In this document: positions 24,699 through 36,350 of the stretch, piece after piece
How positions within the stretch are numbered: position 1 is the stretch's first letter
Layout of the letters: every line of letters starts with the position of its first letter
Source of the DNA: Mallotus nudiflorus
Taxonomy: Eukaryota > Streptophyta > Magnoliopsida > Malpighiales > Euphorbiaceae
Assembly (NCBI GenBank): GCA_947683625.1
Contig: CANTUR010000345.1
Span: 124,001-188,000 of the forward strand
DNA: 64,000 nt
Reading direction: 5' to 3'
Notes under the pieces: generated by a model
What the model was told of the DNA's origin: nothing
The model's input: only the letters and a program-made list of their open reading frames with translations
Databases searched by the model: none
Made by a program: the position numbers and the translations under genes

Positions 24699-27600
24699 AT
24701 GGTAGACATAACTACATCAGTAAGTAGTCTTGAAAAACTTAATAATAATTATTATAGCACTTGGAGTACTCGTATGCAATTCTACTTGCCTGGTTAATAT
24801 TTATGGGAGATTGTTGAAGGCAATGAAACCTCATCTCCAATAAGTCAAGATGTTCTTAATAAATGGAAGGTTAGGGTTAGAAAAGCAATATATGCTTTAT
24901 CCGTATTAGTGGAGGATGATTTGTTATAGCACATCAAGGAAACAAAGACATATAAAGAGGCTTAGGACATTCTTACTAGATTATTTACTCAGAAAAATGA
25001 TGCCAAGCTCCAACAATTCGAGAACGAGTTATTATCAATCTCGTAGCAAGAGATGACAGTGAGTGAATATTTCACTAAATTTAAAGCTTTATGTTAAGAA
25101 ATTTCAAAATTAAATCCTTAAAATTAAATCACGGAGACAAGGATGAGGAGGATCATAATCCATGGGTTACATCTCGAGTTTAATGCACTCATCATAGCAA
25201 CTTGTGGATGGGCATAGAAGCTAACCCTAAGTGAGTTAGAGAATGCCTTGGCTAATTAAGAGGCTTTAAACAAGAAAATGGCTAAATTCTCCATTAAAGA
25301 AGATGAGAATGCCCTTTTTAGTAATAAAAGGGGTAAAAATTGGAAGGCTGCAAGAACAAGCATTGGAGGCAAGCCAAAGTTGGAAGGATGACAAAAATGT
25401 CAACAAGGAAGAAGTTGATAATAAGGGGGAGCTTATCACAACCACCAATTAGAGGATAAAGCAAGTTGCCATAAGAATGACCAGTGCTACAATTGTGGTA
25501 AATAAGGCCACTATGCTCGAGACTGTGGGTATAAGAGAGCCTAAGGAAATGTTGCAACATCCTCTTAGTCCTGAGTTGAAAGTGAAGATGAATGGGATTT
25601 TCAAGCTTCACATGCCATTATAGATCTAGTCACAAGCAACTCTAATGAGACTACACCATTTGCCATACTTGAGTTAAAAGAGGAGCAAGCATTTGTCACT
25701 ATAAGTGATAAATCTATAAACTATAATGATGATTGGATAGTAGATTCTAGGTGCTTTAATCATATGTCTAGAGATAAAGGAAAACTTTTAAGCATGTCAA
25801 AATACAAGCGAGAGTGAGTTGTTGTCACAGCAAATAACTCAAAGCTACCCATTGCTCACATCGGTAAGACGATGGTAGTGCCTCGATATAATGCTAGAAG
25901 GGTGTAGTTGAATAATGTATTTCATGTGCCTAGGATGAAGAAGAATCTAATATCAGTGCCACAATTGACATCCTTGGGAGATTATGTGTTGTTTAGGCCT
26001 AAAGATGTAAAGGTTTATTGAAGTCTAAAAATTATAGGCACACTAGTTATGGAGGGATGGAAGCTAGAGTCTGTCTACATAATGTCAGCACAAATGGCAT
26101 ATATAGACAAGACTATGATGAATGAGATAGATGACCTATGGTATGCACGTCTAGGACATATGAAATATTATAAGTTAAAGATGATGATGAAGAAATCTAT
26201 GCTCAAGGGGTTTCCTTAACTTGATGTTCGAGACGACACTGTTTATTTTGCATGCTAGTATGGAAAAGCACACTAACTTCCATATGAAGATTTTAAGTAC
26301 CGTGCAAAGAAACCTCTTGAGTTGATTCACTCAAATTTATTTGGCCCTATGAAGCAACCATCCATAAGTGGCTTTCAATATATGATAACTTTCATTGATG
26401 ACTTCTCAAGGTATGTATGGGTGTACTTTATGAAGGAGAAATTTGAAGCTTTAAGAAAGTTTAAAGAGTTTAAGGAGACAGTTGAAAAAGAGGTTAATTA
26501 AAGGATTCATTGCCTTTATATTGATAATGGGGGTAGATATACTTCATATAAGTTCTTAAAATATTTACAAGATTGCAAGATATATCGGTAGTTGACTTAT
26601 CCTAACACGCTACAACATAATGGAGTAGCGAAAAGGAAGAATAGACATATTGCAGAGATATGCAGAAGTATACTACATGCAAAGAATGTTCCACCTCAGT
26701 TTAGGGCGAAATCCATGAAGATAACTGCACATGTGATCAATAGGCTACCACTAGCACCACTTAAATCTATTTCACCCTTCGAGAAGTTAAGGAATATAAA
26801 ACCCACTGTAAGTCATTTTTAAGTTTTTGGTTGTGTATGCTATGTTTTTATTCCAGATCATTTATGAAGTAAGTTTGATAAGAAAGCAATAAGGTGCTTA
26901 TTTATAAGTTATGACGACCAAAGAAAAGGGTGGAAGTGTTATGATCCTATAACAGGGAGATGCCATACATCAAGAAATGTGATATTTGATGAAGCTTCAT
27001 CCTAGTGGTCCTCTTAAGAAGTAGTTTTGCTAGACTCAAAAGAAATTAAGGAGAAGTTATAAGAGAGAATTGAAAAAGATGAAATGGTAGAAGAGGATGA
27101 AGAAATCACTTAAGAAGAGGGATTAGAAGAAGAAATAGCCAAAGATAAGTCACCCGAGAAGTCAAATTCCCTATGGCACACATGAGTACATCAATAGACA
27201 CTAGAAAAAGCACAACCAAGCCAACTTGAGGAGATTGAAGAGGAGAAAGGTGTAGTAGAATATGGGCCACATCTAAGAAGAACATCAAGAAAAATTAAGA
27301 AGAATCCTAAATATGCTAATGCAACACTTATTGATGAAGACAATGCAAAAAAGCCTACAACATATAAGGAAGCATCTATAAGTAAGGAATATAGGAAGGC
27401 TATGGAAAAAGAAATAAATGCCCTAAAGTAGAATGAGACTTGGGATTTAATGCTAAAGCCTAAAGATGTAAAGTCCATATCCTACAAATGGGTTTATAAA
27501 ATAAAGAGTCATCCTGATGGATTAATAGAGAGGTACAACGCACATTTGGTGGCTCGGAGATTCTCACAAAAATATGGATTGGACTATGAAGAGACATTTA

Positions 27601-29340
27601 GTATGGTGGTAAAGATTATAATGGTACGTGTTCTACTAGCCTTAGCTGCTTGTAACAATTGGAAACTTGGGCATATGGATATGAAGAATGATTTCCTACA
27701 TAGAGAGCTAGATCGTGAAATATACATGGAGCAACCATAGGGGTTTAAAAGCAAGACTCACCTAGGCTATGTATGCAAGCTCAAGAAGGTGCTCTATGGA
27801 TTAAAATAGGCACCAATAGCATAGTACGAGAAGATAACAGAGTTCCTAATTCAAAGCGACTACACAATGACATCAGTAGACTCCAGTTTATTTGTAAGAG
27901 CGAGATGGAAAGTTTGCAATAATTCTAGTCTATATGGATGATCTGATCATCACTAGAGATGACAAAGATGAGATTCATCAAATTTAAGCCAACTTATCAA
28001 TACGCTTTGAGATAAAAGCTTTGGGAGAGTTAAAGCATTTTCTTGGTCTTGAAGTCAAACGAGTGGAGGATGGAATATTTTTATGTCCATAGAATTATAC
28101 TAAAGACCTCATATAGAAGTATGGGATGCTAGAATGCAAGCCTATTTCAACACCGGTAGAGGCTAATACAAGGCTATACTCTACTGAAGGTAAGGACTTT
28201 GAGGAGTCTACCATGTACTGACAACTAGTTGGCAACCTAATCTATCTCACTCTCATAAGGTTGGATATAACATATACAGTGAGTTTAGTAAGTCAATTTA
28301 TGCAGAATTCAAGGAAGCCTCATTTAGAAGCTGTGCGAAGAATTTTACGATATATCAAAGGAACTATTGACTATGGTATATTATACGAAAAAGATGGAGC
28401 AAGTGAGATGATTGGATATTGTGATGATGATTATGCTGGATATCATGATACAAGGCGTTTAAGTACAAGTTATATGTTCAATCTTGGATCAGGACCTATG
28501 ATGCGTGCGTTGAAGAAATTGTAATTCGGTTTATGGAAAATTATGAAAATTTACATTAATGGCATTTTTATAATTTTTAGTAACTTTGGAGTTTCAGATT
28601 TTGACATAACAGGAGCCCAATTTGAATGGAATCGACCCAATGATTCTAAGTCATAAGCTTTGCATGTGAGCTATATTGCTTTTTGGGCAAATTCCATCAT
28701 TTAAGCCTCCAAATCTGGCAATTTTATGTTTATGGTTGTTTTAGGGTTTTTTCCTATTTTGTTTAGGACTCCTATTGTTTAGGATTTTTCCCTGTTTAAG
28801 TTGTGTTTTAAACTTTTAGCCATGTTGTTGATTAATAATAAATTTTGAATTCTCTACAATTTCTAAAATTCTTTGAATTTTGATGCCTATTTCCTGAATT
28901 TGTGAATTACAAGTTATAGAAGATTAGTGTTTGGTAGTAATGTGCGATTCAATGAACATTAATTCATTATTATCACTCTTCCGCTATGTCAACCTATCTC
29001 TCAAAAGGAAATTGATGGTGTCATTATTGAATACCTAGTCGGAGTATAGAGCATTAGCTACAATAACACAAGAATATACATGCTTAATGCAATTAATGAA
29101 GGATCTCCATCAACCTGTTGAGCACACGGTATAACTAAATTATGATAATCAGTCAGCTATATACTTAACTGAGAATTCAGTGTTCCACGCAAGAACTAAA
29201 CACGTGGAGGTACATTATCACTTTGTGAGGTCCTACATGGAGAGATCAAAATGAACTATGTCAAAACTGAAGATCAAGTTGTAGATATATTCACTAAAGG
29301 GCTTAATGGTGCAAAGTTCAAAAATTTTAGAGGGCAACTT
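24699..29340 (+). pseudogene. Copia-3 gag-pol polyprotein remnant
   Basis: ATG at 24,699 begins Gag. Gag runs through a zinc knuckle near 25,488 (CYNCGK-stop-GHYARDC, with a stop inside the CCHC motif). Then come protease (DDWIVDSRC near 25,730, catalytic triplet D-S-R instead of D-S/T-G), integrase (LWYARLGH near 26,140; FIDDFSRYVWVYF near 26,390; HNGVAKRKNRHIAEICR near 26,610), RT (SYKWVYKIKSHPDG near 27,480; MDMKNDFLHREL near 27,680; YMDDLIITRDD near 27,935) and RNase H (28,261-28,500, then resumed near 29,000-29,330 after an insertion). Most stops replace expected Gln, Trp or Arg codons. Not functional. Confidence 0.92.
28500..28995. mobile_element. ~500-bp non-coding insertion in Copia-3 RNase H
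   Basis: The RNase H frame reads YMFNLGSG up to 28,495, where Copia RNase H normally continues into a Trp-x-Ser-Lys-Arg segment. That segment reappears only near 29,000 (SRKLMVSLLNT-stop-SEYRA). The ~500 bp between has no coding capacity and T-rich phrases such as 'tttaggactcctattgtttagg'. It resembles a solo LTR or another small non-autonomous insert, but TG/CA ends and a target duplication were not identified, and a few target bases seem lost. Confidence 0.7.
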
Positions 29341-29392
29341 GGTATGGTAAGCAAACATATATTAAGAGAGAGTAGTCGTTAGGGGGGAGTAT

Positions 29393-29779
29393 TGAATAAT
29401 GCACCAACACTCTCTCTCTCCATATTTCTCTAGAATTATTTAATATTTTTAATAAGTCTACAATTGTCTAGCTTAGTTGACAAATTGCATTTCCCACCAA
29501 TCAAGAAGCTTCTCAAACGTTCTTGTCACCGACTTTGTACCAATATAAATAGATTGTTAGCTTCATTTTGTGTTTGTCAAGTGAGTTAACGGTGTGTAAG
29601 TGTGTGGTACATGAGTGGTGTATTAGAGTTCAAAAAGGGTGTGTGTTGTGATAAGATAGTTAGTTGAGAGTGTCTTGAGTGTAAACACTTATGTGAGTGT
29701 TTTGTGTGTAAGTGTTTTTGTAATAAATATTTATAATAAAAGTAAGTTTACTGCAAATTAATCCTCCATATATTCTACA
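29393..29779 (+). repeat. Copia-3 3' LTR
   Basis: 387 bp, TATA box at 29,544-29,551 pointing rightward, toward and antisense to the GLR gene that starts 29 bp further on. Confidence 0.93.
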
Positions 29780-29808
29780 TATATACATTCAATGTCCAAT
29801 TAGAAAAT

Positions 29809-30102
29809 TTAATTTTGTTCTTCATTAATAATGTTAGAAGTCGACATTGGTGGTTTGCTACTCTCAGAATTTTGGACTCTTCCTCCATCACTTGTTTGCC
29901 CATTCGAGTTTTGGCCAACATGCTCACTACTTTGATCCGCCTGGAGTACTGACTCAGTGGCACCATCTGGTGCGGCACTATATGCATTTGGTGCACCCTC
30001 ATTGCGAGCAGCACAAGTGCAACTTCCTACCTTCTCTTCATCTTTCCTGAGATTATGTTCTTTTGGGTCTTTCTTACTGAATTCTCTTAACAACATGAGC
30101 AT
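29809..30102 (-). pseudogene. Frame-shifted C-terminal tail of the GLR gene
   Basis: An open frame of 97 codons without a stop directly follows the GLR coding sequence, one frame off. It begins MLMLLREFSKKDPKEHN, which continues the GLR sequence SDASLRSK as expected of the cytoplasmic tail of clade II plant GLRs (hydrophobic 'LMLL' then charged 'KKD', followed by a Ser/Gln/Asn-rich tail). One extra A in the AAA at 30,102-30,104 (minus strand) would join the frames. Either the gene has lost ~97 residues of tail by a one-base deletion, or this is an assembly error in a short homopolymer. Confidence 0.75.
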
Positions 30103-33100
30103 TTACTCCTTAATGAAGCATCAGAATCAGAGGCCACCAGGATATGCCTGTTTTCATGAAAGAACATGGCAATATATGATAGGAAACCTGCAGCCGAAAC
30201 TCCACCAGCAATCGCGAATAGTCCCCAAAAACAATCAAGATCAAGAACACTAGAAGAAATTGTGCTGCTCTGATCTGGGCACTTGCTCTGCTCTCCGAAC
30301 CATGCATTTTCAATTCTTCGCATTTCATTGCCCTGTAACACTTTCACAATCGCCCGTGATACGTCGCGTGCTAGAGGAGAACCTTTAGGAAAGACCTGAA
30401 AAATTGCAAGCTATTGAGACTTTTCTAATCATTAAGTACTGACCATTGAATTTTTGAAACAGAAGAAAGGAAAAAAAGGGTACTTACAAAGCCAACCCCA
30501 TCAGTTTTAAACTGTTGGGTGTTTCGACCTGGCATTTTCAACATAAACGTAGGTGCTTCAACGAGGATATAGTCGGAACAATATCGGGCTAAAATGAGCC
30601 TCATGTAAAGCGACGTACCAAAAGCAACTGCAAGACCACGACTTTTTCTAGTTGTTTCTGAAAATAGCTTGTGTAATTCTTCAGGAGAATCGTAGGGCAC
30701 GAGCTGGTTATCTTGAAAACCCAAAGTTTTCAGAATTCCATAAACATAAGAACCATGCAGGTACCCGACCAATTCCCCATTTCGAATGAGTTCAGTTACA
30801 TCACTAATTTCAGGTTCAAGCCGTTTGACTGTAAGTAAGCTTGCCAAACTAGCCGTGTAACTTTGGGTCAGTATAAGCAGAACAAAACTCCACACTATGA
30901 TTACTAGTCTTGCCCAGTTGTTAAACACCCTCTCCCCTGAAATTTAATTCAGACTGAATCAAGATGACTTTTTAAAAATAAAATGGCAACAATGTGATAA
31001 AGGGAATGAGATTACGTACGATGTGCAAAAACCATGGTTGAGAAGGAAAACCACAAGCTGGTGCCAACTTGATAACAAGCAGAACCCTGGAAATCTTCAT
31101 TTCTTCTGTGTTCAAGAACCCAAACCACAAATCCAACGAATAGAAATGACAAGAAGGTGATAGCCCAAAGATCGCTTGACAAAGGCTTCAGAAATATTAC
31201 TGCACTACTTTTCTTCTTGTCTTTCATACGCACAAGCATTGATACATGAGATTCAGTAAATGGTAGTGTGAAGTCGACGTATAACGTCCTGTTCGCTATT
31301 ATAATTGTATCTCCGACCACAGCATCATAATTCTATATGCATTGAACAAAAAATCAGACTACCATGAATCAAACTGGTGTAATGATCAAATGTCTGTCTT
31401 ACAATATAGAAAATTAGGAGCTTGAATATTCTTGAAGTACTAAAAAAGAAATTGAAGTAGAGAGAAAAGGATTTAGATTTTACCCCTAAGTAGACTTGAT
31501 AGATCAAATCGTTATAAGTTCCAGCAGCCTTTCCTTCAGCATTGGCGAAGGGGATGTAATCATAGGCAACAGCATAAGGTAATTCCTTCGCCGCAGCATC
31601 AAAAATATCTATGCAATATCCTGTAACTTTTGTAATGTTAGTTACAGGATCTCTTGTGACATTAACCAATGTAGTGAAGCCAATCTTCACCGGCACCCCT
31701 ATTTGCAATCTCTTCCCATTTGTCGGAACCTCCCAACCTTTCGGAACAATGGTTGAATCTCCCGGCCATATAATGGTTGCCAGATTATTGGATTTATTAA
31801 AAGTAGAAGTTGAATTTGTTGGGAACTTCAAGTTTTTAATAAGTCCATTTACTGGTGTCCAAAATCCGACGCCTCTTGGTCCAGCATCATTCACATTAAC
31901 AATTTGGAAAGCTGGTGCTTGCTGTAGTTGCTGATTAACGAAAAGAAAATCTCCTGCAAGACCTTTGAAACTGGTATTTGATAATGCTTGAATAAATGCT
32001 GCACCATTTCTAGAGATGTCCAAATTATCAAGATCAGTTAGATTGCTAGAAATATTTCGCTTTTGGAAGCTAAAGGTTATTGTTCCAGCTTCTTCAATAG
32101 CCATGGCTAATGCTCTTGTAGCATCATAAGCCCACAGTCCATAAACATTTAACTCTGCATCGACCAAGTCAGGATGATCCTGATAAAATTTCTTTTTCCA
32201 TCGGACTCGAAATGATTCTAGCTCTTCTGTTATTGGAACATAAGGTTTAACCCCTAACCCTCCTTGCATCGAATCAATGACTGACCGATCTAATGAACTT
32301 AACAAGTTGGTCATAGCATCAGTCATTATCCATGCGTATCCTGCATTCATCATACCAATCTCCTTTGCTTTCGTGAACAGCCGAGCGCCCAGAGAGGGTA
32401 ACATGTTCACGATGAAAACTCTAGTTTGCATTGTCATCAACTTGAAAAGCTCCTTAAGGATTTGATCATCACTGGCTGATGGGGAAATTGCAATCTGGTA
32501 GCTGACACGAGCGTCAACTGCTTGCAAAGCTTCCATTAAGTAAGGAATAATGCCAATTCCATGTTCATTATCAGCATAAATTGGCACTGCTTGTTTCCAA
32601 CCAAAGGCTTGAACTACAGCGGTTATTGCATTTACTTGTGTTTTATCATTTTGGGTAGCTTGAAAAAAGTAAGGACTCCTTAAGGAAGTAAGAGAAGGAG
32701 AAGATGCAGAAAATGATATAATGGGCACTTGAGCTTTTTCTCCAAGTTCAATAACAAAGTTCGCCTCCATTGATGTTGTTGGACCAACGATTGCTTGTAC
32801 TTCTACATTTCTTACCAAGTCCAAAGCTGTGTTTACGAAAGGAAAATTAGAAAATGATCAAGAATATTTTCGTTTCTACTTCTCTTAACCAAAAGTCGGT
32901 AAGGATAAATGGTAATACCACAGAATTACTCCTTTTCGTGAGTTTGGAGATTGCACAGTCCGATTTCGACCATTAAAAATAAATTGAACTTAAAAATTGA
33001 TAATCAAAGTCCAATAGTTCGGCTCAGCTCAAAATCTTATTTTGAATATATAAACACATAATTAATTTTTTTATAGTGAAAATATTGACTTTTCAACCGA

Positions 33101-33770
33101 CTCACAAACTGGAAAAAAAAATTTAAACAGAAAAATATTTTTCTAAAAAATTTGTTGTTACGTTTTTTTTTTCCTCTCCAATATTCAATAATCACAGAAA
33201 TTTCAATTATTTTGGAGTCATGAATCTCAGAAGGGGCAAAATTTTTTACAAAATTTTCACACATGAAGTTCAAACTTAAAATTTTACTTAAAAATTCAAA
33301 CTCTTCACACCACTTTGATTAATAGGCGTTGGTTGGACTACTTCTTTAGCATATAACAGCTCTTCTTCTTACTGGAAAAATCAAATACTGGAAATCTTTT
33401 CAAGAACTTTTTAATTCAACGGAGCCTCCATTCCATGCATATGTTTAAACAAGCGACTGTAAAACATTGCTAGAAAGAAAGAAAGAAGGGACGAACCTGC
33501 TGCAGCTGCACTAATGACATCTCCATTGGAGTTTCGAGTGTGAAGAACCATCCTAGTTTTGTAGTGACCGTGGTTGGCATAGAAGTCATCGAGTGACATG
33601 TTGATACAACTCAACCACATGTTGCCAACCGCACCACCATAATCATAAAAAACCACACCTACTTTCGCTATGGTTTGAGCTATTGCCATTTCCAACAACG
33701 GAAATATGCACACACAATGAAAGAACACGAAACATAAAACAGATTTTGAAGGGTTTAACTTCATCACCAT
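30087..33770 (-). CDS. Glutamate receptor-like cation channel (plant GLR, probably clade II), five exons
   Basis: Ligand-gated non-selective cation channel of the plant ionotropic glutamate receptor family, in plasma or endomembranes. Coding exons: 33,770-33,497; 32,826-31,484; 31,332-31,020; 30,936-30,488; 30,395-30,087. All four introns (670, 151, 83, 92 bp) have GT..AG ends and the phases join, giving 895 residues. Order: signal peptide about 1-31; amino-terminal ANF-receptor domain (LVRNVEVQAIVGP near 96) to about 450; ligand-binding S1 (NYDAVVGDTIIIANRT at 540, DFTLPFTESHVSM at 559); M1 about 594-613; pore loop YQVGTSLWFSFSTMVFAHR about 627-644; M3 with SYTASLASLLTV at 669-680; S2; M4 about 849-870. 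All domains are open and complete. Only the tail is altered: the frame ends SKCSCC, where a 97-codon tail lies out of frame. A Copia element sits in the presumed 3' UTR. Clade assignment is by resemblance. Confidence 0.95.
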
Positions 33771-34850
33771 TATTGATTTGGTTCACTGCATAACATTATT
33801 CTTTTTTTTTCCTCTTTTAATGCCATATAATGTTATAATGTTATAAGTTGTTAATGCGTGCAAACAAGCACAAGTAGACAAAAACAATTTTCTTTTTTCG
33901 AAAGAAAAGGGGGTGTTTTTCGAGGAATTTTCCATTTGATTGCTTCTTCCAGAAAAGCGAGATATTTCTTTCTGACTTCTCTATTTTCTTGAAAGGGCAG
34001 TATCTACGTGACTTTGTCAAGGAATATAAATTAATACAAATACAAATACAAATACCAATTAAATAAATTCTGCATTTGATTCTTTGGTGTTTTTGACTTT
34101 GAGGTTCTACTTTACGTGTTTATTGTTAAATTAATACTCCATTTCATTTTTTATAAAAGTGATATGTATTTATTTTTCTTTAAATATATATGAAAATTTC
34201 AAGTATAATATTAATTTTATTAGGATTGTATGCAGTCATATTAAATTAGTTATTTGAAGATGTTTGTAGTCTTTGTGGTCATGTCCGATCGAATCGGATT
34301 AGAGTCCAATAAATTTTAAATACTGATAGTTCACACATAAAAAAAATTATAAAATTATTGAAAAAATTATTTTTTCAATTAGTATTCTAAATCTATTAAA
34401 TTCAAATTAATTTAGTTTGATTTAAGAGGATAAGAATTAAAAAAATTTCTAGTAACTTAGGTAATACCACTATATACACTATTGTTTAATATAATATATG
34501 CATATATTATAATTTGTTTGATCTTATTCTTAATCATTAAAATTACTCCAACTTTGTCGACAAAAGGGAAAATAATTTTTCCTTTCCCAACTTGCAAGAG
34601 GCCGAAATTCCATTCTTGCAGATCACCGATGATTGAAATTAGCCGGAAAAAAACTTTTTTTTTTTTTAATTTAAGTTATAGGTTTAGAAATTGAATCTTA
34701 ATTATGTAATTAAGTTAAATTAATGGGTAAGAAATTTTTATTGTTTTTGTGATTCTAACAGAATCAAAATTAATTAATTAAAATTTAATAAATTTTGAAT
34801 AACAATTATTATTTTAAAAGAAAAAATCCTACTCGATCAAGTCAAAAATC
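33771..34850. other. Upstream region of the GLR gene
   Basis: AT-rich. The GLR promoter and 5' UTR must lie here if the gene is expressed. On the minus strand TATA-like stretches occur near 33,815-33,845, and a TTGAC core with a CACGT motif lies near 34,005-34,025. These are common words in such DNA and do not prove regulation. Confidence 0.4.
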
Positions 34851-35033
34851 ACACTTGAAACCTAGTTCAAGTGGTAAGAGCACTTTACTATTAAAGGGTT
34901 GAGCTCATGGGTTTAACACCCCTTCCTCTCACTAGGCATGTGAAACTCATTCTTAGTTGTGATTCATAAAAATGATTTTCAACTATTAACTGTTTTTCTT
35001 CCCATCCCAATGATATTGGAAGTAAAAAAAAAA
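34851..35033 (+). mobile_element. tRNA-derived SINE with target duplication
   Basis: A 183-bp element with pol III internal promoter boxes: A box TAGTTCAAGTGG at 34,863-34,874 and B box GGTTTAACACC at 34,910-34,920, 47 bp apart as in tRNA genes. It ends in an A10 tail at 35,024-35,033. It is flanked by TCAAGTCAAAAATC (34,837-34,850) and TCAAGCCGAAAATC (35,034-35,047), 12 of 14 identical. That is the structure expected of a SINE copied by LINE machinery. No coding capacity. Family not identified. Confidence 0.85.
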
Positions 35034-35539
35034 TCAAGCCGAAAATCTAAGCAAAATGTTTCAAAATTTGGTACGTTAATTATTAATAATTTCTCTCGTT
35101 TTGAGAAAATGTATAGATACACCTATATATCACAATAAAGTCGTAGTACATGCTAAGCTAGATTTCGTTAAATTAATATTTTTTTGTTGATTTATTTTTT
35201 TTGTAAAAAAAGGTTGAATATATAAAAAATTATGAACTACAAGACAGATGCAATCCTTTTCCTTGGGAATCATTTATAATATATATATATAGTTTTAAAC
35301 ACAAAAAAAATTATTGTTTTGTATTATTAAATGAAAATATTTTTACATTTAATTTATAAAAAATATTGGATACTAGACTCGAACCCCGAGATCGAGAATT
35401 CAAGTGCTTGGGCACACTAATCTCTCTCACCCTTGAGAAATATCCCAAATATTTCTCCAATACTACTCTTGAGTTACCGGCCCGCATTTTTTACATATAT
35501 TTTGTAATCCATTGGTATCTAGAGTCCAAAGATTTTGAT
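35034..35539. other. Intergenic DNA with a short hairpin
   Basis: No gene. TTGAGAAATAT (about 35,433-35,443) and ATATTTCTCCAA (about 35,449-35,460) can pair as an 11-bp imperfect hairpin. On the minus strand GGTTCGAGTCT near 35,375-35,385 resembles a pol III B box, without a convincing A box. Confidence 0.45.
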
Positions 35540-36245
35540 TGTCATGACTCAAAATAGAGGCTATGACCGACGCTAGGGATAGGGAATGAGAATTCTTTCG
35601 AATCCAGAACCCGTAGTAAGCCTAAAATAAAATAAAACATGTAATAATAATAATAATAAAATACTTAATACATCAGAATAAGATCATAAATATCAAAATA
35701 ATATTTCCACCACGGGATTTAATCAATAACTCATCTCTTATATAAATAAGCTTTTAATACAAGTTTCAGTTCAAATATTTAAAGTAAATAACTCATACAC
35801 ATATAATACAATATCTTTTAACAATTTTACAACTACTGCAGTGTCTAGATCATAAAATAAAACTCAAGTGAGCAGTTTACATAATAAAGTCGGGGCGGAA
35901 GAAATTCGGCGTACAGGTTTGCTACTGAGGTCCGACGAAGATTACTCTCCTGAAAAATAGTCAATGGAGGGGAGTCAGACCCCACTGAGTGAATTACTAT
36001 AATATATATACATGCATACTAAATGACAATGCATACAATCAATAGTATATATATATATAATAAGTATATATACAAGCAAATACACATAGATGCAATAAAA
36101 TCATTTTATATATTTTTATTGAAAATCATTGTTTATGAAGGATCAAATAGAACCCTAGAAAATTGCAACCTCAAAATAGTGTTAGACAACACTCTAGCCA
36201 TACAGGCTCACTTATTCCAAATATATTCACTTGATCCATTTGGAC

Positions 36246-36350
36246 AGTAGACTGACCCCGAGACACTAAGTCAATTGAGCTCCAGCAGTCTGATTGTCAG
36301 TGTGATTGGCCCCGAGACACTTGGTCAACTGAGCTCCAACAATCACACTC
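36246..36350 (-). repeat. Two copies of a 54-bp unit
   Basis: 'CCCCGAGACACT' starts at 36,256 and 36,310, with 'tcaa(t/c)tgagctcca(g/a)ca' following each copy. Related to the 57-bp triplicate at 4,580-4,745 on the opposite strand. Confidence 0.8.

Larger units (their letters stand above)
24144..29779 (+). mobile_element. Copia-3: Ty1/Copia retrotransposon with 387-bp LTRs
   Basis: Direct repeats 24,144-24,530 and 29,393-29,779 are both 387 bp, begin TGAATAATGCAC and end TTCTACA. By eye they differ at roughly 30 positions (~92% identity), so this insertion is younger than Copia-2. A tRNA-Met-like primer site follows the 5' LTR and AGGGGGGAGTA precedes the 3' LTR. Gag-pol between them is broken by many stops and by a ~500-bp insertion. 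The 3' end lies 29 bp from the stop of the GLR tail frame. Flanking 5-mers (ATTAT, TATAT) are not an exact duplication. Confidence 0.95.

Noticed and set aside
29775..30253. Several overlapping 67-98-codon frames on both strands at the GLR 3' end
   Set aside because: Only the minus-strand frame 29,809-30,102 continues the GLR sequence; the others are shadows.
31611..31934. 107-codon plus-strand frame opposite the GLR
   Set aside because: Shadow of GLR exon 2, which is supported by homology and splicing.
35370..35400. Minus-strand B-box-like GGTTCGAGTCT, possibly a second SINE or a tRNA
   Set aside because: No convincing A box at the right distance, no tail and no target duplication.
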